The position numbers were made by a program, and so were the translations under genes. From positions 3,445,501 through 3,509,500 of the forward strand of contig NZ_CP128540.1 in assembly GCF_021283545.2 (NCBI RefSeq): a stretch of 64,000 nucleotides of DNA. The letters run 5' to 3'. The stretch is from Pseudomonas alloputida. Lineage in GTDB: Bacteria > Pseudomonadota > Gammaproteobacteria > Pseudomonadales > Pseudomonadaceae. Below are positions 1-7,942 of this stretch, piece by piece (positions within the stretch are counted from its first letter, which is position 1; each line of letters starts with the position of its first letter). The notes beneath the pieces were generated by a model that did not search any database, was not told the DNA's origin, and worked only from the letters and a program-made list of their open reading frames with translations.

Positions 1-323
1 TTGATGATGAAGTCCGGCAAAGCCAGGGTCAGCGGATTGTTGGCGCCGCCATCGAATTGCAGGGTGGCGCAGACTAACTCCGCTTCATCGGCGTCGGTGG
101 CCAGCAAGTGATGCTCCTGCGGGCGCACCGCCAGAATCAGGGTGGGTTCGGTCAACTCGATACGCTGCCCACGCTTGTCCTTGAAGGCCAGACGCCCCGA
201 GCGCAACAGATGGGCGTGCCCGACACTGTGTTGCCCAAGGTGGGTCGTTCCACAGAACCCACCCTGGTGAAACGCACTAGCGTGCAGGTTGAAGTGCTTA
301 AGTAGTGTCGACAGTCGGTCCAT
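1..323 (-). CDS. AraC-family transcriptional regulator, N-terminal part (cut by window edge)
   Basis: Reading leftwards from an ATG at 323 gives an open frame of about 107 codons that runs off the window. The protein starts MDRLSTLLKHFNLHASAFHQ and continues with a cupin-like effector-binding fold: a GTTH stretch, then HLLRSG, then a long beta-rich segment with a PTLILAVRP strand. This matches the N-terminal sensing domain of AraC/XylS regulators of the AraC_binding/Cupin_6 kind. The DNA-binding helix-turn-helix part lies outside the window. It is divergent from the AhpD-like gene at 453, so it may control that gene and glutaredoxin. The family call rests on the N-terminal half only. Confidence 0.75.
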   Translation of the reverse strand, partial: MDRLSTLLKHFNLHASAFHQGGFCGTTHLGQHSVGHAHLLRSGRLAFKDKRGQRIELTEPTLILAVRPQEHHLLATDADEAELVCATLQFDGGANNPLTLALPDFII

Positions 324-339
324 AGCGCACTCAGGTTTT

Positions 340-369
340 GACGATCTGTTGCATAACTTCGACGATCTG
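340..369. promoter_or_regulatory. Direct repeat in divergent promoter, candidate AraC operator
   Basis: The nonamer GACGATCTG occurs at 340-348 and again at 361-369, 21 bp apart, so on the same DNA face two helical turns apart. Tandem repeats of this spacing are typical of AraC-family binding sites. A TAGTAT hexamer at 395-400 could be the -10 element for the gene at 453. The assignment to the AraC gene next door is inference. Confidence 0.4.
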
Positions 370-452
370 AAGCCGAAAGAAAAGTCTGCCTCTCTAGTAT
401 GGACCCCAAGCTTGATAGACAAGCCGGTTACTCAACCTATTGGAGAACGACC

Positions 453-971
453 ATGACTCGTATTACCGCTCTCTCGCTGGACCAGGCGCCTACTGGCTCG
501 CGCGCAGCTCTCGAAGGCATTCAAAAAGGTCTCGGCTTCATTCCCAACGCATTCAGGACCCTGGCGCACGCTCCGGTCGCGCTCAATGGTTACCTGGGCC
601 TCGCCCAAGCGTTGGGTAAAAGCTCACTGAGCGCCGCCGAGCGTGAAGTCGTTGCCCTCGCCACCTCGGAAATCAACGGGTGCGACTACTGTCTGGCCGC
701 ACACACCTTCTTCGGCGGCAAGGCGGGTTTGAGCGATGAGGCCGTAAGCCAAGCCCGAGCCGGCACACTCAGCGCGGTTGCCGCACTGGCGCAGCAGATC
801 ACGGCAAGGCGCGGCCAGTTGAGTGACGAGCAGATCGCTGCCGCGCGTGAGGCAGGGCTTACTGATAGCAAGATCGTGGAGGTGGTGGCACAGGTCACGC
901 TGTTAACCCTGACCAACTACCTGAACAACATCGCCGCTACCGATATCGACTTTCCGCCATCGGCAAACTAG
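453..971 (+). CDS. Carboxymuconolactone decarboxylase/AhpD-like peroxidase-related protein
   Basis: A 172-residue protein of the AhpD-like (CMD) family. The redox signature is CDYCLAAH at residues 77-84, with C77, C80 and H84 forming the thiol/proton-relay site used by alkylhydroperoxidases of this fold. The ATG at 453 follows GGAGA at 442-446; an upstream in-frame ATG at 399 lacks a ribosome site. Glutaredoxin follows 13 bp downstream and is probably co-transcribed, which fits a role in peroxide or organic hydroperoxide reduction with a dithiol partner. The substrate is unknown. Confidence 0.85.
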   Translation: MTRITALSLDQAPTGSRAALEGIQKGLGFIPNAFRTLAHAPVALNGYLGLAQALGKSSLSAAEREVVALATSEINGCDYCLAAHTFFGGKAGLSDEAVSQARAGTLSAVAALAQQITARRGQLSDEQIAAAREAGLTDSKIVEVVAQVTLLTLTNYLNNIAATDIDFPPSAN

Positions 972-984
972 GAGGGTAACCGCC

Positions 985-1239
985 ATGAGCCCTGTGACTA
1001 TCTATACCACCCCGCACTGCCCATACTGCCTGAGCGCCAAGCGACTGCTGTCGAGCAAGGGCATCACCCCTGACGAAATCAACGTTGAAACGTCACCCCT
1101 GCACCTGGCGGAAATGATGCAGCGATCCCAGCGCCGAACTGTCCCACAGATATTTGTTGGCAAGGTGCATGTCGGCGGCTTCGATGACTTGGCGCGTCTT
1201 GACCGCAAGGGCCAGCTCGAGGCATTGCTTCACGCTTGA
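985..1239 (+). CDS. grxC: Glutaredoxin (GrxC class)
   Basis: An 84-residue dithiol glutaredoxin with the active site C12-P-Y-C15, a TVPQIFVG segment carrying the conserved cis-proline, and the GGFDDL glutathione-contacting motif near the C terminus. It reduces protein and low-molecular disulfides with glutathione in the cytoplasm. A GGAGGGTAA ribosome site lies just upstream. It directly follows the AhpD-like gene and may be its electron donor. A second grx copy elsewhere in the genome is likely, so the symbol denotes class and not necessarily the main housekeeping copy. Confidence 0.88.
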   Translation: MSPVTIYTTPHCPYCLSAKRLLSSKGITPDEINVETSPLHLAEMMQRSQRRTVPQIFVGKVHVGGFDDLARLDRKGQLEALLHA

Positions 1240-1246
1240 AGCGCAA

Positions 1247-1279
1247 AGTGCTCCGGCATGTGAGCCCATCCGGAGCACT
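1247..1279. terminator. Hairpin between convergent genes
   Basis: Ten-base perfect arms AGTGCTCCGG (1247-1256) and CCGGAGCACT (1270-1279) lie between the glutaredoxin stop and the convergent GNAT-peptidase gene. The following bases are only partly T-rich, so it may act in both directions. Confidence 0.6.
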
Positions 1280-1330
1280 ATTCATGTTCACTCCATGCCC
1301 ATGCCATACGTACCCACCTGCACAGCCGTT

Positions 1331-2425
1331 CTATCGCCCGCGCAACAGCACAGCGGCCCTTACCCGCTGCCTGCCGAAACTGCTCATGCGCTGAAATTCG
1401 GCATGGCTTACTGGCAGATGCTGGCAGTCCAGGATGCGTTTTTGGCGGCTGTGATCCACATCAGGATCATGCAGGTACACGAATTCGTCATCGCAACCCG
1501 TGACCAAGATCCAGTGCGGGGCTTTCAGACGAGTGAAACGGTAGCTGCTAATCAGCACCACCGGCCTGAACCCGTCTTGCAACGCTGACCGCACATCAAG
1601 GCCGGGCGCCAGCACCTGATGCACGTCGGTTTCGGCCAACGCCCCGGCAAAGCCGTCCTCGACCAATTGCATTACGTCTTTTTTCTGCGTGCTGCGTACT
1701 CCATCGAGGAACAGCGATCCAGGCTGGCTGACCACCATGCACACCTCGAACCCGCGGCGCCAGGCCGCCAGTGCAAGCCCCTGCGGGCTGCAACCGCCGT
1801 GCCCTGCCGTCATGAAGATGGTGGTCGCTTCTCGCCACAGTTGAATTTCCTCGCTGCGGTGCATGGCCCGCGCCCGTTCGACCGCAGCCATGGCCATCAA
1901 AAGGCAGGCCGCTCCGCAGGTGAACTCGGTCGTTTGCGCGTAGTACGGCACTTGCCGTGCAGGGGGCGGAGCGCTGCGCAGGATACGCTTCTCGAAACGC
2001 AGCGCCTGGCTGTGGTCTTCGTAGTAGTTCTCAACCACGGCGAAGCGTTGATAGCCATTGCTTTCGTACAAGCTGATGGCCGCAGGGTTGTCCGCGCGCA
2101 CCTCCAGGCGCAGCCAGGCGCAATTACGCTCAAGCGCACTTGCCTGGGCCTGCTCCAGCAACTGCTGGCCCAACCCATGGCCGCGCCAGGCAGGGCTTAC
2201 GGCAATTGAATACAGACGGGCAAGTGACGTGCCGCGATGGAACAGCAGCAGCGCGTAGCCCGCCAGATGCCCCTGTTGTTCAGCGACAATAAGGCTGGCA
2301 TTGGCGCGTCGCACCATCCAGTTGAAATTACGCGGGCTCAGGCGGTCGAGGGTGAAACAGTCCTGCTCCAGGGCAACCAGCGCATCGATATCGGCCACCG
2401 ATGCAAAGCGAAAATCAAAAGCCAT
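1331..2425 (-). CDS. GNAT acetyltransferase fused to C39-type cysteine peptidase
   Basis: A 364-residue two-domain protein. Residues 1-150 are a RimI-like GNAT domain with the acetyl-CoA loop RGHGLG at 81-86. Residues about 158-364 resemble peptidase family C39, with TCGAAC around C170, a downstream PHWILVTG histidine motif and an aspartate in the HDPD segment. C39 enzymes cut leader peptides after double-glycine-like sites, while GNAT domains acylate amines or transfer amino acids. The gene is divergent from the RimK-like ligase at 2520 with a 94-bp shared promoter region. Together they suggest peptide tailoring, but no substrate peptide gene is visible nearby. Confidence 0.8.
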   Translation of the reverse strand: MAFDFRFASVADIDALVALEQDCFTLDRLSPRNFNWMVRRANASLIVAEQQGHLAGYALLLFHRGTSLARLYSIAVSPAWRGHGLGQQLLEQAQASALERNCAWLRLEVRADNPAAISLYESNGYQRFAVVENYYEDHSQALRFEKRILRSAPPPARQVPYYAQTTEFTCGAACLLMAMAAVERARAMHRSEEIQLWREATTIFMTAGHGGCSPQGLALAAWRRGFEVCMVVSQPGSLFLDGVRSTQKKDVMQLVEDGFAGALAETDVHQVLAPGLDVRSALQDGFRPVVLISSYRFTRLKAPHWILVTGCDDEFVYLHDPDVDHSRQKRILDCQHLPVSHAEFQRMSSFGRQRVRAAVLLRGR

Positions 2426-2519
2426 GGCAACACCGTAATGTTTGAGTAACGAACCGGGACAGGTCGGGAAACCCGTGATTTATTGAAGGGGCGTCTTCTT
2501 CAACAGGGATCGAATACTC

Positions 2520-4100
2520 ATGTCAGCGGTGCAAGCCAACGTGGCCGAAGTATTGGCCAAAACCGAAGTTTCCACAATAACCCTCTCCGAGGAGCCACCC
2601 AGTAAGCGGAGCGCCGGTAACCGCTTGCTGATCGTGGTGGAGCGCAAGGAAGACTGGGCCAGCTACTTTCCCAGCGAGAGCCTGATGCTGGCCCAGGATT
2701 ACATTGAACACAGCGACGACGTTGCGAGGCGTACGCAGGTAATCAACCTGTGCCGCAGCTACAAGTATCTGGGGCAAGGCTACTACTGCTCGCTGCTCGC
2801 CGAGGCACGGGGCCACAAGGTGTTCCCGTCGGTGCGAACCATCAGCGAGCTCACCCGCAAGGCGCTCTATGGCGTGGGGCTGGATGACCTGGAACGCACG
2901 CTGGAGCGAGCCCTGGCCGATCACCCCTATGGCAGCACCGAGGCTTTCACCCTCACCTTGTATTTCGGGCGGACCGCCATTGAACCCCTTCAGGATATCG
3001 GTCGACAGCTGTTCGAGTCGTTCCCCTGCCCTGTCTTGCTGGTGGAGTTTCGCAGGCGTGATACCTGGCAGATCGATGGGATCAAGGCCGGCGCGCTGCA
3101 CAAACTGCGGGATGAGCAGCAGTACTTGTTTGCCAACGCGCTGGATGCCTTCAACCGCCGGACGTGGCGTCAGCCCGCCTCCAAACGCCTGGCGCGGTTC
3201 GACCTGGCGATTCTGCATGACCCGGCCGAGGCGCTGCCACCGTCCAATCCTGAGGCGCTGGAGCAATTCATCGAAAACGGTAAACAGCTGGGCATCGATG
3301 TAGAGCTGATCGAAAAGAAGGACTATGCACGCCTGGCCGAATTTGACGCCTTGTTCATTCGGGAGACCACGCGGGTGGACGACCATACCTATCGCTTTGC
3401 CAAAAAGGCCGAAAGCGAAGGCCTGGTGGTGATCGACGACCCCTCCTCCATCCTGCGCTGCACCAACAAGGTGTACCTCGCCGATCTGCTCAAACGCCAC
3501 AACCTCGGCGCACCGGCCACGGAGATCCTGTACAAGGACCGCCCGCAGGAACTCGAACTCGTGGGCCGGCGCCTCGGTTTTCCGCTGGTGTTGAAGATTC
3601 CCGACGGCTGCTTCTCGAAAGGCGTGATCAAGGTCGCCGACGCCCAGGCACTGGCCTCGGCGGCACAGGAGCTGTTCGAACACTCGGTACTGCTGCTGGC
3701 CCAGGAGTACTGCTACACCGAATACGACTGGCGTATCGGCGTACTCAACGGTGAGGCGCTTTACGCCTGCCAGTACTTCATGTCCAAGGGCCACTGGCAA
3801 ATCTACAACCACAAGGCCCAGGCCGGCGAAGTCAACGGCCTGTGCCGCGCGGTCCCGGTGGAACAGGCACCACCCGAAGTCGTAAAGCTGGCCGTCGACA
3901 CTGCCAGGCTCATCGGGCAAGGGCTGTACGGTGTGGACCTGAAGCAGACCGGCGACCGTGTACTGGTGATCGAAGTCAACGACAACCCCAACCTCGATGC
4001 CGGCACCGAAGACGCCGTGCTGGGTAACGCGCTTTACCAGCGAGTGCTGCAGGCTTTCGTGCAGCGGCTTGAACGTAAACACCTCGGCCAGGCCTGGTAA
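2520..4100 (+). CDS. RimK-family ATP-grasp ligase (alpha-L-glutamate ligase-like)
   Basis: A 526-residue protein with an extra N-terminal domain (residues about 35-230, starting near RLLIVVERKEDW) ahead of an ATP-grasp ligase. The ATP-grasp half shows a nucleotide-binding segment at GFPLVLKIPDG, a lysine/glycine-rich loop SKGVIKV, the QEYCYTEYDWRIGVL strand and the metal-binding VIEVNDNPNLDAG motif. Such enzymes form amide bonds between a carboxylate and an amino group, as RimK does when it adds glutamates to a protein C terminus. It is much longer than E. coli RimK (300 residues), so it is a distinct subfamily. The CorA-like gene starts three bases after its stop. Confidence 0.82.
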   Translation: MSAVQANVAEVLAKTEVSTITLSEEPPSKRSAGNRLLIVVERKEDWASYFPSESLMLAQDYIEHSDDVARRTQVINLCRSYKYLGQGYYCSLLAEARGHKVFPSVRTISELTRKALYGVGLDDLERTLERALADHPYGSTEAFTLTLYFGRTAIEPLQDIGRQLFESFPCPVLLVEFRRRDTWQIDGIKAGALHKLRDEQQYLFANALDAFNRRTWRQPASKRLARFDLAILHDPAEALPPSNPEALEQFIENGKQLGIDVELIEKKDYARLAEFDALFIRETTRVDDHTYRFAKKAESEGLVVIDDPSSILRCTNKVYLADLLKRHNLGAPATEILYKDRPQELELVGRRLGFPLVLKIPDGCFSKGVIKVADAQALASAAQELFEHSVLLLAQEYCYTEYDWRIGVLNGEALYACQYFMSKGHWQIYNHKAQAGEVNGLCRAVPVEQAPPEVVKLAVDTARLIGQGLYGVDLKQTGDRVLVIEVNDNPNLDAGTEDAVLGNALYQRVLQAFVQRLERKHLGQAW

Positions 4101-4103
4101 ACG

Positions 4104-5015
4104 ATGATCGAATACTACCTCGCCGTAGACGGTGCCCTCCTTGAAGCCCCCGAGGAACGAGCCAGCGTCTGGTTGTGTGTCGCGCCGGACGCAACGGAGC
4201 AATCCCGGTTGTGCGAGTGCCTGGGGGTCAGTGCCCAGTCGCTGGAGTCCTCCCTGGACCCGGATGAAGTGGCGCGTATCGAGATCAAGCCAGATCACCT
4301 GTTCCTGATCTGGAAGCGCCCGGAAAGCTTCGATGGCCGGGTATTCAATGTCTCGTCATTCGGCGTTGTACTCAGCGAAAAGCGCCTGGTGGTGATCTGC
4401 GCCGCCAACTCGCTACTCGCCGGGGTAGACCGGCAGGCCGGCATGAGTACCCCACTGGATGTGCTGATGGCGATGCTGGCTGAAAGCGTGCATCACTACC
4501 TGGGCCACCTGCGGGTGGTAAAGCAGGTGGCCCGCGAAATCCAGCTGCAGTTCGATCGGTCCATGGACAACCAGCACCTGGTGCAGATGTACAGCCTTAG
4601 CGAAAGCCTGGTGTATTACGTCAACGCCATTCAAAGCAATGGCGCCGTGCTAGCCCTGCTGCGCAGCCATGGCCAGAAACACGGCTTCGGGCCCAAGCAA
4701 CTGGAAATGCTGAATGACCTGATCATCGAAAACGAGCAAAGCTACCAGCAGGCGAAGATCCATGCCCAGGTCTTTACCAACCTGATCGAGGCCCGCGGCA
4801 ACCTGGCCAACAACGGCATGAACCACGCGCTGCGCAACCTGACCATGATCAATGTGGTGTTCCTGCCCTTGAACCTGCTCGCCAGCATCGGCGGCATGTC
4901 GGAGTTCAGCATGATGACCGCCGGCATGCCCTGGTGGTTGACGTTCCCCACGCTGCTGCTGGCCATGGCGGTACTTGGCGGGGCCATGGCCGTGGCTTTA
5001 CGGCGTATGGCATGA
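4104..5015 (+). CDS. CorA/ZntB-like divalent cation channel with altered signature loop
   Basis: A 303-residue protein with a large cytoplasmic N-terminal domain rich in alpha helix and two C-terminal membrane helices, the layout of CorA and ZntB metal channels. The family signature after the first helix is normally GMN; here the loop reads SIGGMSEFSMMTAGMPWW, so the asparagine position is serine. This suggests changed ion choice compared with CorA. It begins three bases after the RimK-like stop without a clear ribosome site of its own, implying translational coupling. Transport of Mg, Zn or Ni is possible but not shown. Confidence 0.78.
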   Translation: MIEYYLAVDGALLEAPEERASVWLCVAPDATEQSRLCECLGVSAQSLESSLDPDEVARIEIKPDHLFLIWKRPESFDGRVFNVSSFGVVLSEKRLVVICAANSLLAGVDRQAGMSTPLDVLMAMLAESVHHYLGHLRVVKQVAREIQLQFDRSMDNQHLVQMYSLSESLVYYVNAIQSNGAVLALLRSHGQKHGFGPKQLEMLNDLIIENEQSYQQAKIHAQVFTNLIEARGNLANNGMNHALRNLTMINVVFLPLNLLASIGGMSEFSMMTAGMPWWLTFPTLLLAMAVLGGAMAVALRRMA

Positions 5016-5071
5016 CCCGCCGTGCCAAGAAATAGTGTCAACCTGTACCCATCAACCCGCAGGACGAGACC

Positions 5072-5215
5072 ATGGAAAATTCGGACATCGGATTATTTAT
5101 GCTGGCGCTGATTGCAATTACAGGCACCCTGATAAGTCTGTTTGAACACCGCGCCGTACGCTCAGAGGAACCCAGCATCAAGCAGCCGGCAACCAAAGTT
5201 CAGCGGCGTCCTTGA
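5072..5215 (+). CDS. Small single-span membrane protein (47 residues)
   Basis: An ATG at 5072 preceded by AGGACGAG opens a 47-codon frame. Residues 7-25 (GLFMLALIAITGTLISLFE) form one predicted membrane helix, followed by a charged, proline-containing tail ending KVQRRP. It lies 56 bp after the CorA-like gene on the same strand and could be a membrane peptide partner of it. No family recognised; small-ORF calls are uncertain without conservation data. Confidence 0.5.
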   Translation: MENSDIGLFMLALIAITGTLISLFEHRAVRSEEPSIKQPATKVQRRP

Positions 5216-5324
5216 AAGTGAAATGGCGACCCACTCGCAAACTGGCGCCAACGTGCTCGAGAACAGCCATCCACATCGGTCGAGGTAACAGTGCCCCAGG
5301 GCGGGTCGCATTGCCTGGCCTGCC

Positions 5325-5651
5325 TCAGGGACAGGGCGCAACGACAGATGACACCGGGTCAAGGAAGATCAGTTGCAAGGGCTCCGCCAACAGCTGTTCG
5401 GCCTGCTCGGCAAACCGCTGGAAGTGAGCGGTGGTCAGGTGCGCGTCCAGGGCCTGCTGGTGGTCGAACGCCTCGCGCATGTAGAACGTCCCAGGCTCGT
5501 CGCTGCGTTCGAACAACATGTAGTCGCGGTTGCCGGGCTCCGCCCGAGTCGGTTCGATCAATGCCAGCAAGGCCGCTTTCAGCTTTGGTGCCTGGCCTGG
5601 CTTGGCCTTGAGGATGGCGAGGGAAACGAGGGGGTAGTCTTGTCGGTTCAC
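5325..5651 (-). CDS. Antibiotic biosynthesis monooxygenase-like protein (YgiN type)
   Basis: A 108-residue protein of the ABM (dimeric alpha-beta barrel) fold: strand YPLVSLAILKAKPGQ, helix with ALLALIEPTRAEPGNRDY, then YMLFERSDEPGTFYMREAFDHQQALDAH. This pattern is shared by quinol monooxygenase YgiN and related heme-free oxygenases. The chosen start is GTG at 5651, because an AGGAG sits six bases upstream; a longer frame to 5771 lacks such a site and its added residues do not look like the family. Substrate unknown. Confidence 0.75.
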   Translation of the reverse strand: MNRQDYPLVSLAILKAKPGQAPKLKAALLALIEPTRAEPGNRDYMLFERSDEPGTFYMREAFDHQQALDAHLTTAHFQRFAEQAEQLLAEPLQLIFLDPVSSVVAPCP

Positions 5652-5825
5652 ATAAAGCTCCTGATCAGTGGCAAAGAGCAGGCGCGGTATTGCCTGCTTC
5701 AATGTGTGCATGAGTTTCACCGGGCGTAGCGCCGGGAATGTGCGCGGCGCGGAGAAACACGGTTCGTTCAAGCATGCTCATGGCAGACCGGATCAACCGG
5801 TCCGCCGTTGTCTGTCAAACAGGTT

Positions 5826-6833
5826 TCAGAAGCCTTCCAGGACGATCTTGCCGCGCGCCTTGCCACTCTCGACCAGCGCATGGGCACGGCGCATGTTGGC
5901 GGCATTGATGGCGCCGAAATGCTCGCCCAAGGTGGTACGCAGGGTGCCTTGATCGATCAGCCCGGCCACGCGCTCGAGCAGCTCGTGCTGGCGCACCATG
6001 TCGTCGGTTTCGTAAAGCGAGCGGGTGAACATCAGCTCCCAGTGCAGCGACAGCGACTTGCGCTTGAGCGGCATGACGTCCAGGGTCTGCGGGTCGTCGA
6101 TCACGCCCAGGCGACCTTGTGGTCGCAGCACTTCAACCAGTTGCGCAAAGTGTTGATCAGTATGGGTAAGGCTGGCGACATGGCTGACCGACTCGATCCC
6201 CAAGGCCTGCAGCTGCCCTTGCAGCGGCGCACTGTGATCGATGACGTGATGGGCGCCCAGTTCGCGTACCCAGTTGCTGGTCTCGGCGCGGGAGGCCGTG
6301 CCGATAACCGTCAAGCGGGTCAGTTGCCGGGCCAACTGCACCAGCATCGAACCGACGCCACCGGCAGCGCCAACGATCAGCAGGGCATCGCCCTCCCCGC
6401 CGCCCTCCGCGATCCCCAGGCGATCGAACAGCAGTTCCCAGGCGGTGATGGCCGTCAGCGGCAGCGCGGCTGCCTGTGCTGCACCCAGGCTACGCGGTTG
6501 ATGCCCGACGATGCGTTCGTCAACCAGGTGATATTCGCTGTAGCTGCCGGGCCTGGCGATGGAGCCGGCGTAGTACACCTGGTCTCCGGGCTTGAACAGG
6601 GTCACCTGGCGCCCGACTTCGCGGACGACACCGGCCGCGTCCCAGCCGAGTATTTTCGGCTCTCCCGTGAAAGTTCCCGCGCGTACCTTGGTGTCTACGG
6701 GGTTGACCGACACGGCTTTGACCTCGACCAGAAGGTCCCTGGGCCCAGGGCTGGGCTTGGGCATGAAGATGTCCTGGAGAGACGCAGGGTCTTCGATAGG
6801 CAAGCCTTTGTGGATGAAACTGATCGCTTTCAT
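5826..6833 (-). CDS. Zinc-type alcohol dehydrogenase-like oxidoreductase (quinone oxidoreductase family)
   Basis: A 335-residue medium-chain dehydrogenase/reductase. The N-terminal GroES-like domain (MKAISFIHKGLPI... VSVNPVDTKVRAG) and a Rossmann domain with the NADPH loop VGAAGGVGSMLVQLARQ are clear. It lacks the catalytic zinc cysteines of classical alcohol dehydrogenases, as expected for the quinone-oxidoreductase/YhfP branch. It probably reduces activated double bonds or quinones with NADPH. It is divergent from the LysR gene at 6939, its likely regulator. The ATG at 6833 is preferred over a GTG two codons upstream. Confidence 0.85.
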   Translation of the reverse strand: MKAISFIHKGLPIEDPASLQDIFMPKPSPGPRDLLVEVKAVSVNPVDTKVRAGTFTGEPKILGWDAAGVVREVGRQVTLFKPGDQVYYAGSIARPGSYSEYHLVDERIVGHQPRSLGAAQAAALPLTAITAWELLFDRLGIAEGGGEGDALLIVGAAGGVGSMLVQLARQLTRLTVIGTASRAETSNWVRELGAHHVIDHSAPLQGQLQALGIESVSHVASLTHTDQHFAQLVEVLRPQGRLGVIDDPQTLDVMPLKRKSLSLHWELMFTRSLYETDDMVRQHELLERVAGLIDQGTLRTTLGEHFGAINAANMRRAHALVESGKARGKIVLEGF

Positions 6834-6938
6834 AGGCACTCACTGCTGAATGTGGTTTGATTTGGCATCGAGTCTGGCGTGCCAGGCGTCCGGGAAAAAC
6901 GGGCCCTGCCCGTCAACACTTTCATTGCAGGAGTGATA

Positions 6939-7829
6939 ATGATCCGTCTCGACGACCTGGGTATCTTCGTTCGCAGCGCTGCGCTGGGCAGCTTTACCGC
7001 GGCAGCCCACGAGGCCGACCTGCTACCTGGCCAGGCAGCCGAGGCAGTCAAGCGCCTGGAGCGTGAACTGGATGTGCGATTGTTTGCCCGCACCACGCGC
7101 AGCTTGCGCCTCACAGCCGAAGGCGAGCAGTACCTGCCCTCGGCCCTGATCGCCCTGGAAGCCCTCAGGCACGGGCGCGACAACCTGCGTCAGGAAAGCG
7201 CCCAGCTCAGCGGAACGTTGCAGGTGGCCGCGCCCTCCGATCTGGGGCGCAACGTGCTGCTGCCCTGGCTCACGGCGTTTCGCCGAGAGCATCCACAGTT
7301 GAACCTGCGCTTGTTTCTCTCCGACCAGATCGCCGATCTTTTTCGCGATCCGGTAGATATCGCCATCCGCTATGGCCTGAACGCCGACGCCAACTATATA
7401 GCCCTGCCACTGGCACCTTGGAACCGCAAGGTGCTGGTGGCCTCGCCCGAGTACCTGGCGCGGCAAGGCACCGTCCAAGCGCCTGGAGATCTGCTCGAAC
7501 ACCAGTGCCTGCTGTACATGCAGCAGGGGCGGGTCTACGACAAGTGGCAACTGGGAACGCAGACCGTCCAAGTGCGTGGCGCCCTGCTCTGCGACGACGC
7601 CGATATCGCCCGGCGCTGGGCCGTGGCCGGCGAAGGGATAACCTACAAGTCCTGGCTGGATGTGAGCGACGATGTGCTGGCGGGAAGACTTGTCGTGCTC
7701 ATGCAGGATCACCCCGGGCCCGCCATGCCACTGAGCCTGGTATGCCCGCACCGCAAGCAGCTGTCGCCTGCGGTAAGGCACCTGCACGCCTGGTTGTCCA
7801 GCCGCTTCGCCGAACTGGAGCGCGACTGA
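6939..7829 (+). CDS. LysR-family transcriptional regulator
   Basis: A 296-residue LysR-type regulator. The winged helix-turn-helix spans residues 1-60 (IRLDDLGIFVRSAALGSF ... AVKRLERELDVRLFARTTRSLRLT), followed by the periplasmic-binding-like effector domain from about residue 90. The recognition-helix region reads LLPGQAAEAVKRLE, where many relatives have a serine-rich stretch. The ATG at 6939 has GCAGGAG upstream. It is divergent from the zinc-type oxidoreductase gene with a 105-bp gap, the usual arrangement for a LysR regulator and its target. Confidence 0.88.
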   Translation: MIRLDDLGIFVRSAALGSFTAAAHEADLLPGQAAEAVKRLERELDVRLFARTTRSLRLTAEGEQYLPSALIALEALRHGRDNLRQESAQLSGTLQVAAPSDLGRNVLLPWLTAFRREHPQLNLRLFLSDQIADLFRDPVDIAIRYGLNADANYIALPLAPWNRKVLVASPEYLARQGTVQAPGDLLEHQCLLYMQQGRVYDKWQLGTQTVQVRGALLCDDADIARRWAVAGEGITYKSWLDVSDDVLAGRLVVLMQDHPGPAMPLSLVCPHRKQLSPAVRHLHAWLSSRFAELERD

Positions 7830-7917
7830 TCAGCGCGAAGCCAGCCACTCTGATCGAAAGCACGCCGGCGCCCCGCTTGCACGCAATCGAATAATTTCAA
7901 GCGCTGCTTGACCAGGG

Positions 7918-7931
7918 AGAACGATCGTTCT
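7918..7931. promoter_or_regulatory. Perfect 14-bp palindrome, candidate TetR operator
   Basis: AGAACGATCGTTCT is a perfect palindrome ending 11 bases before the TetR start codon. A symmetric site in this position is where TetR-family repressors usually bind to control their own gene and the neighbours. It probably also covers the downstream NTF2-like gene. Confidence 0.6.
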
Positions 7932-7942
7932 ACTCTGACTAC

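Noticed and set aside
2523..4298. 591-codon minus-strand open frame opposite the RimK-like gene
   Set aside because: Shadow of the ligase and CorA-like genes, which have family motifs on the plus strand.
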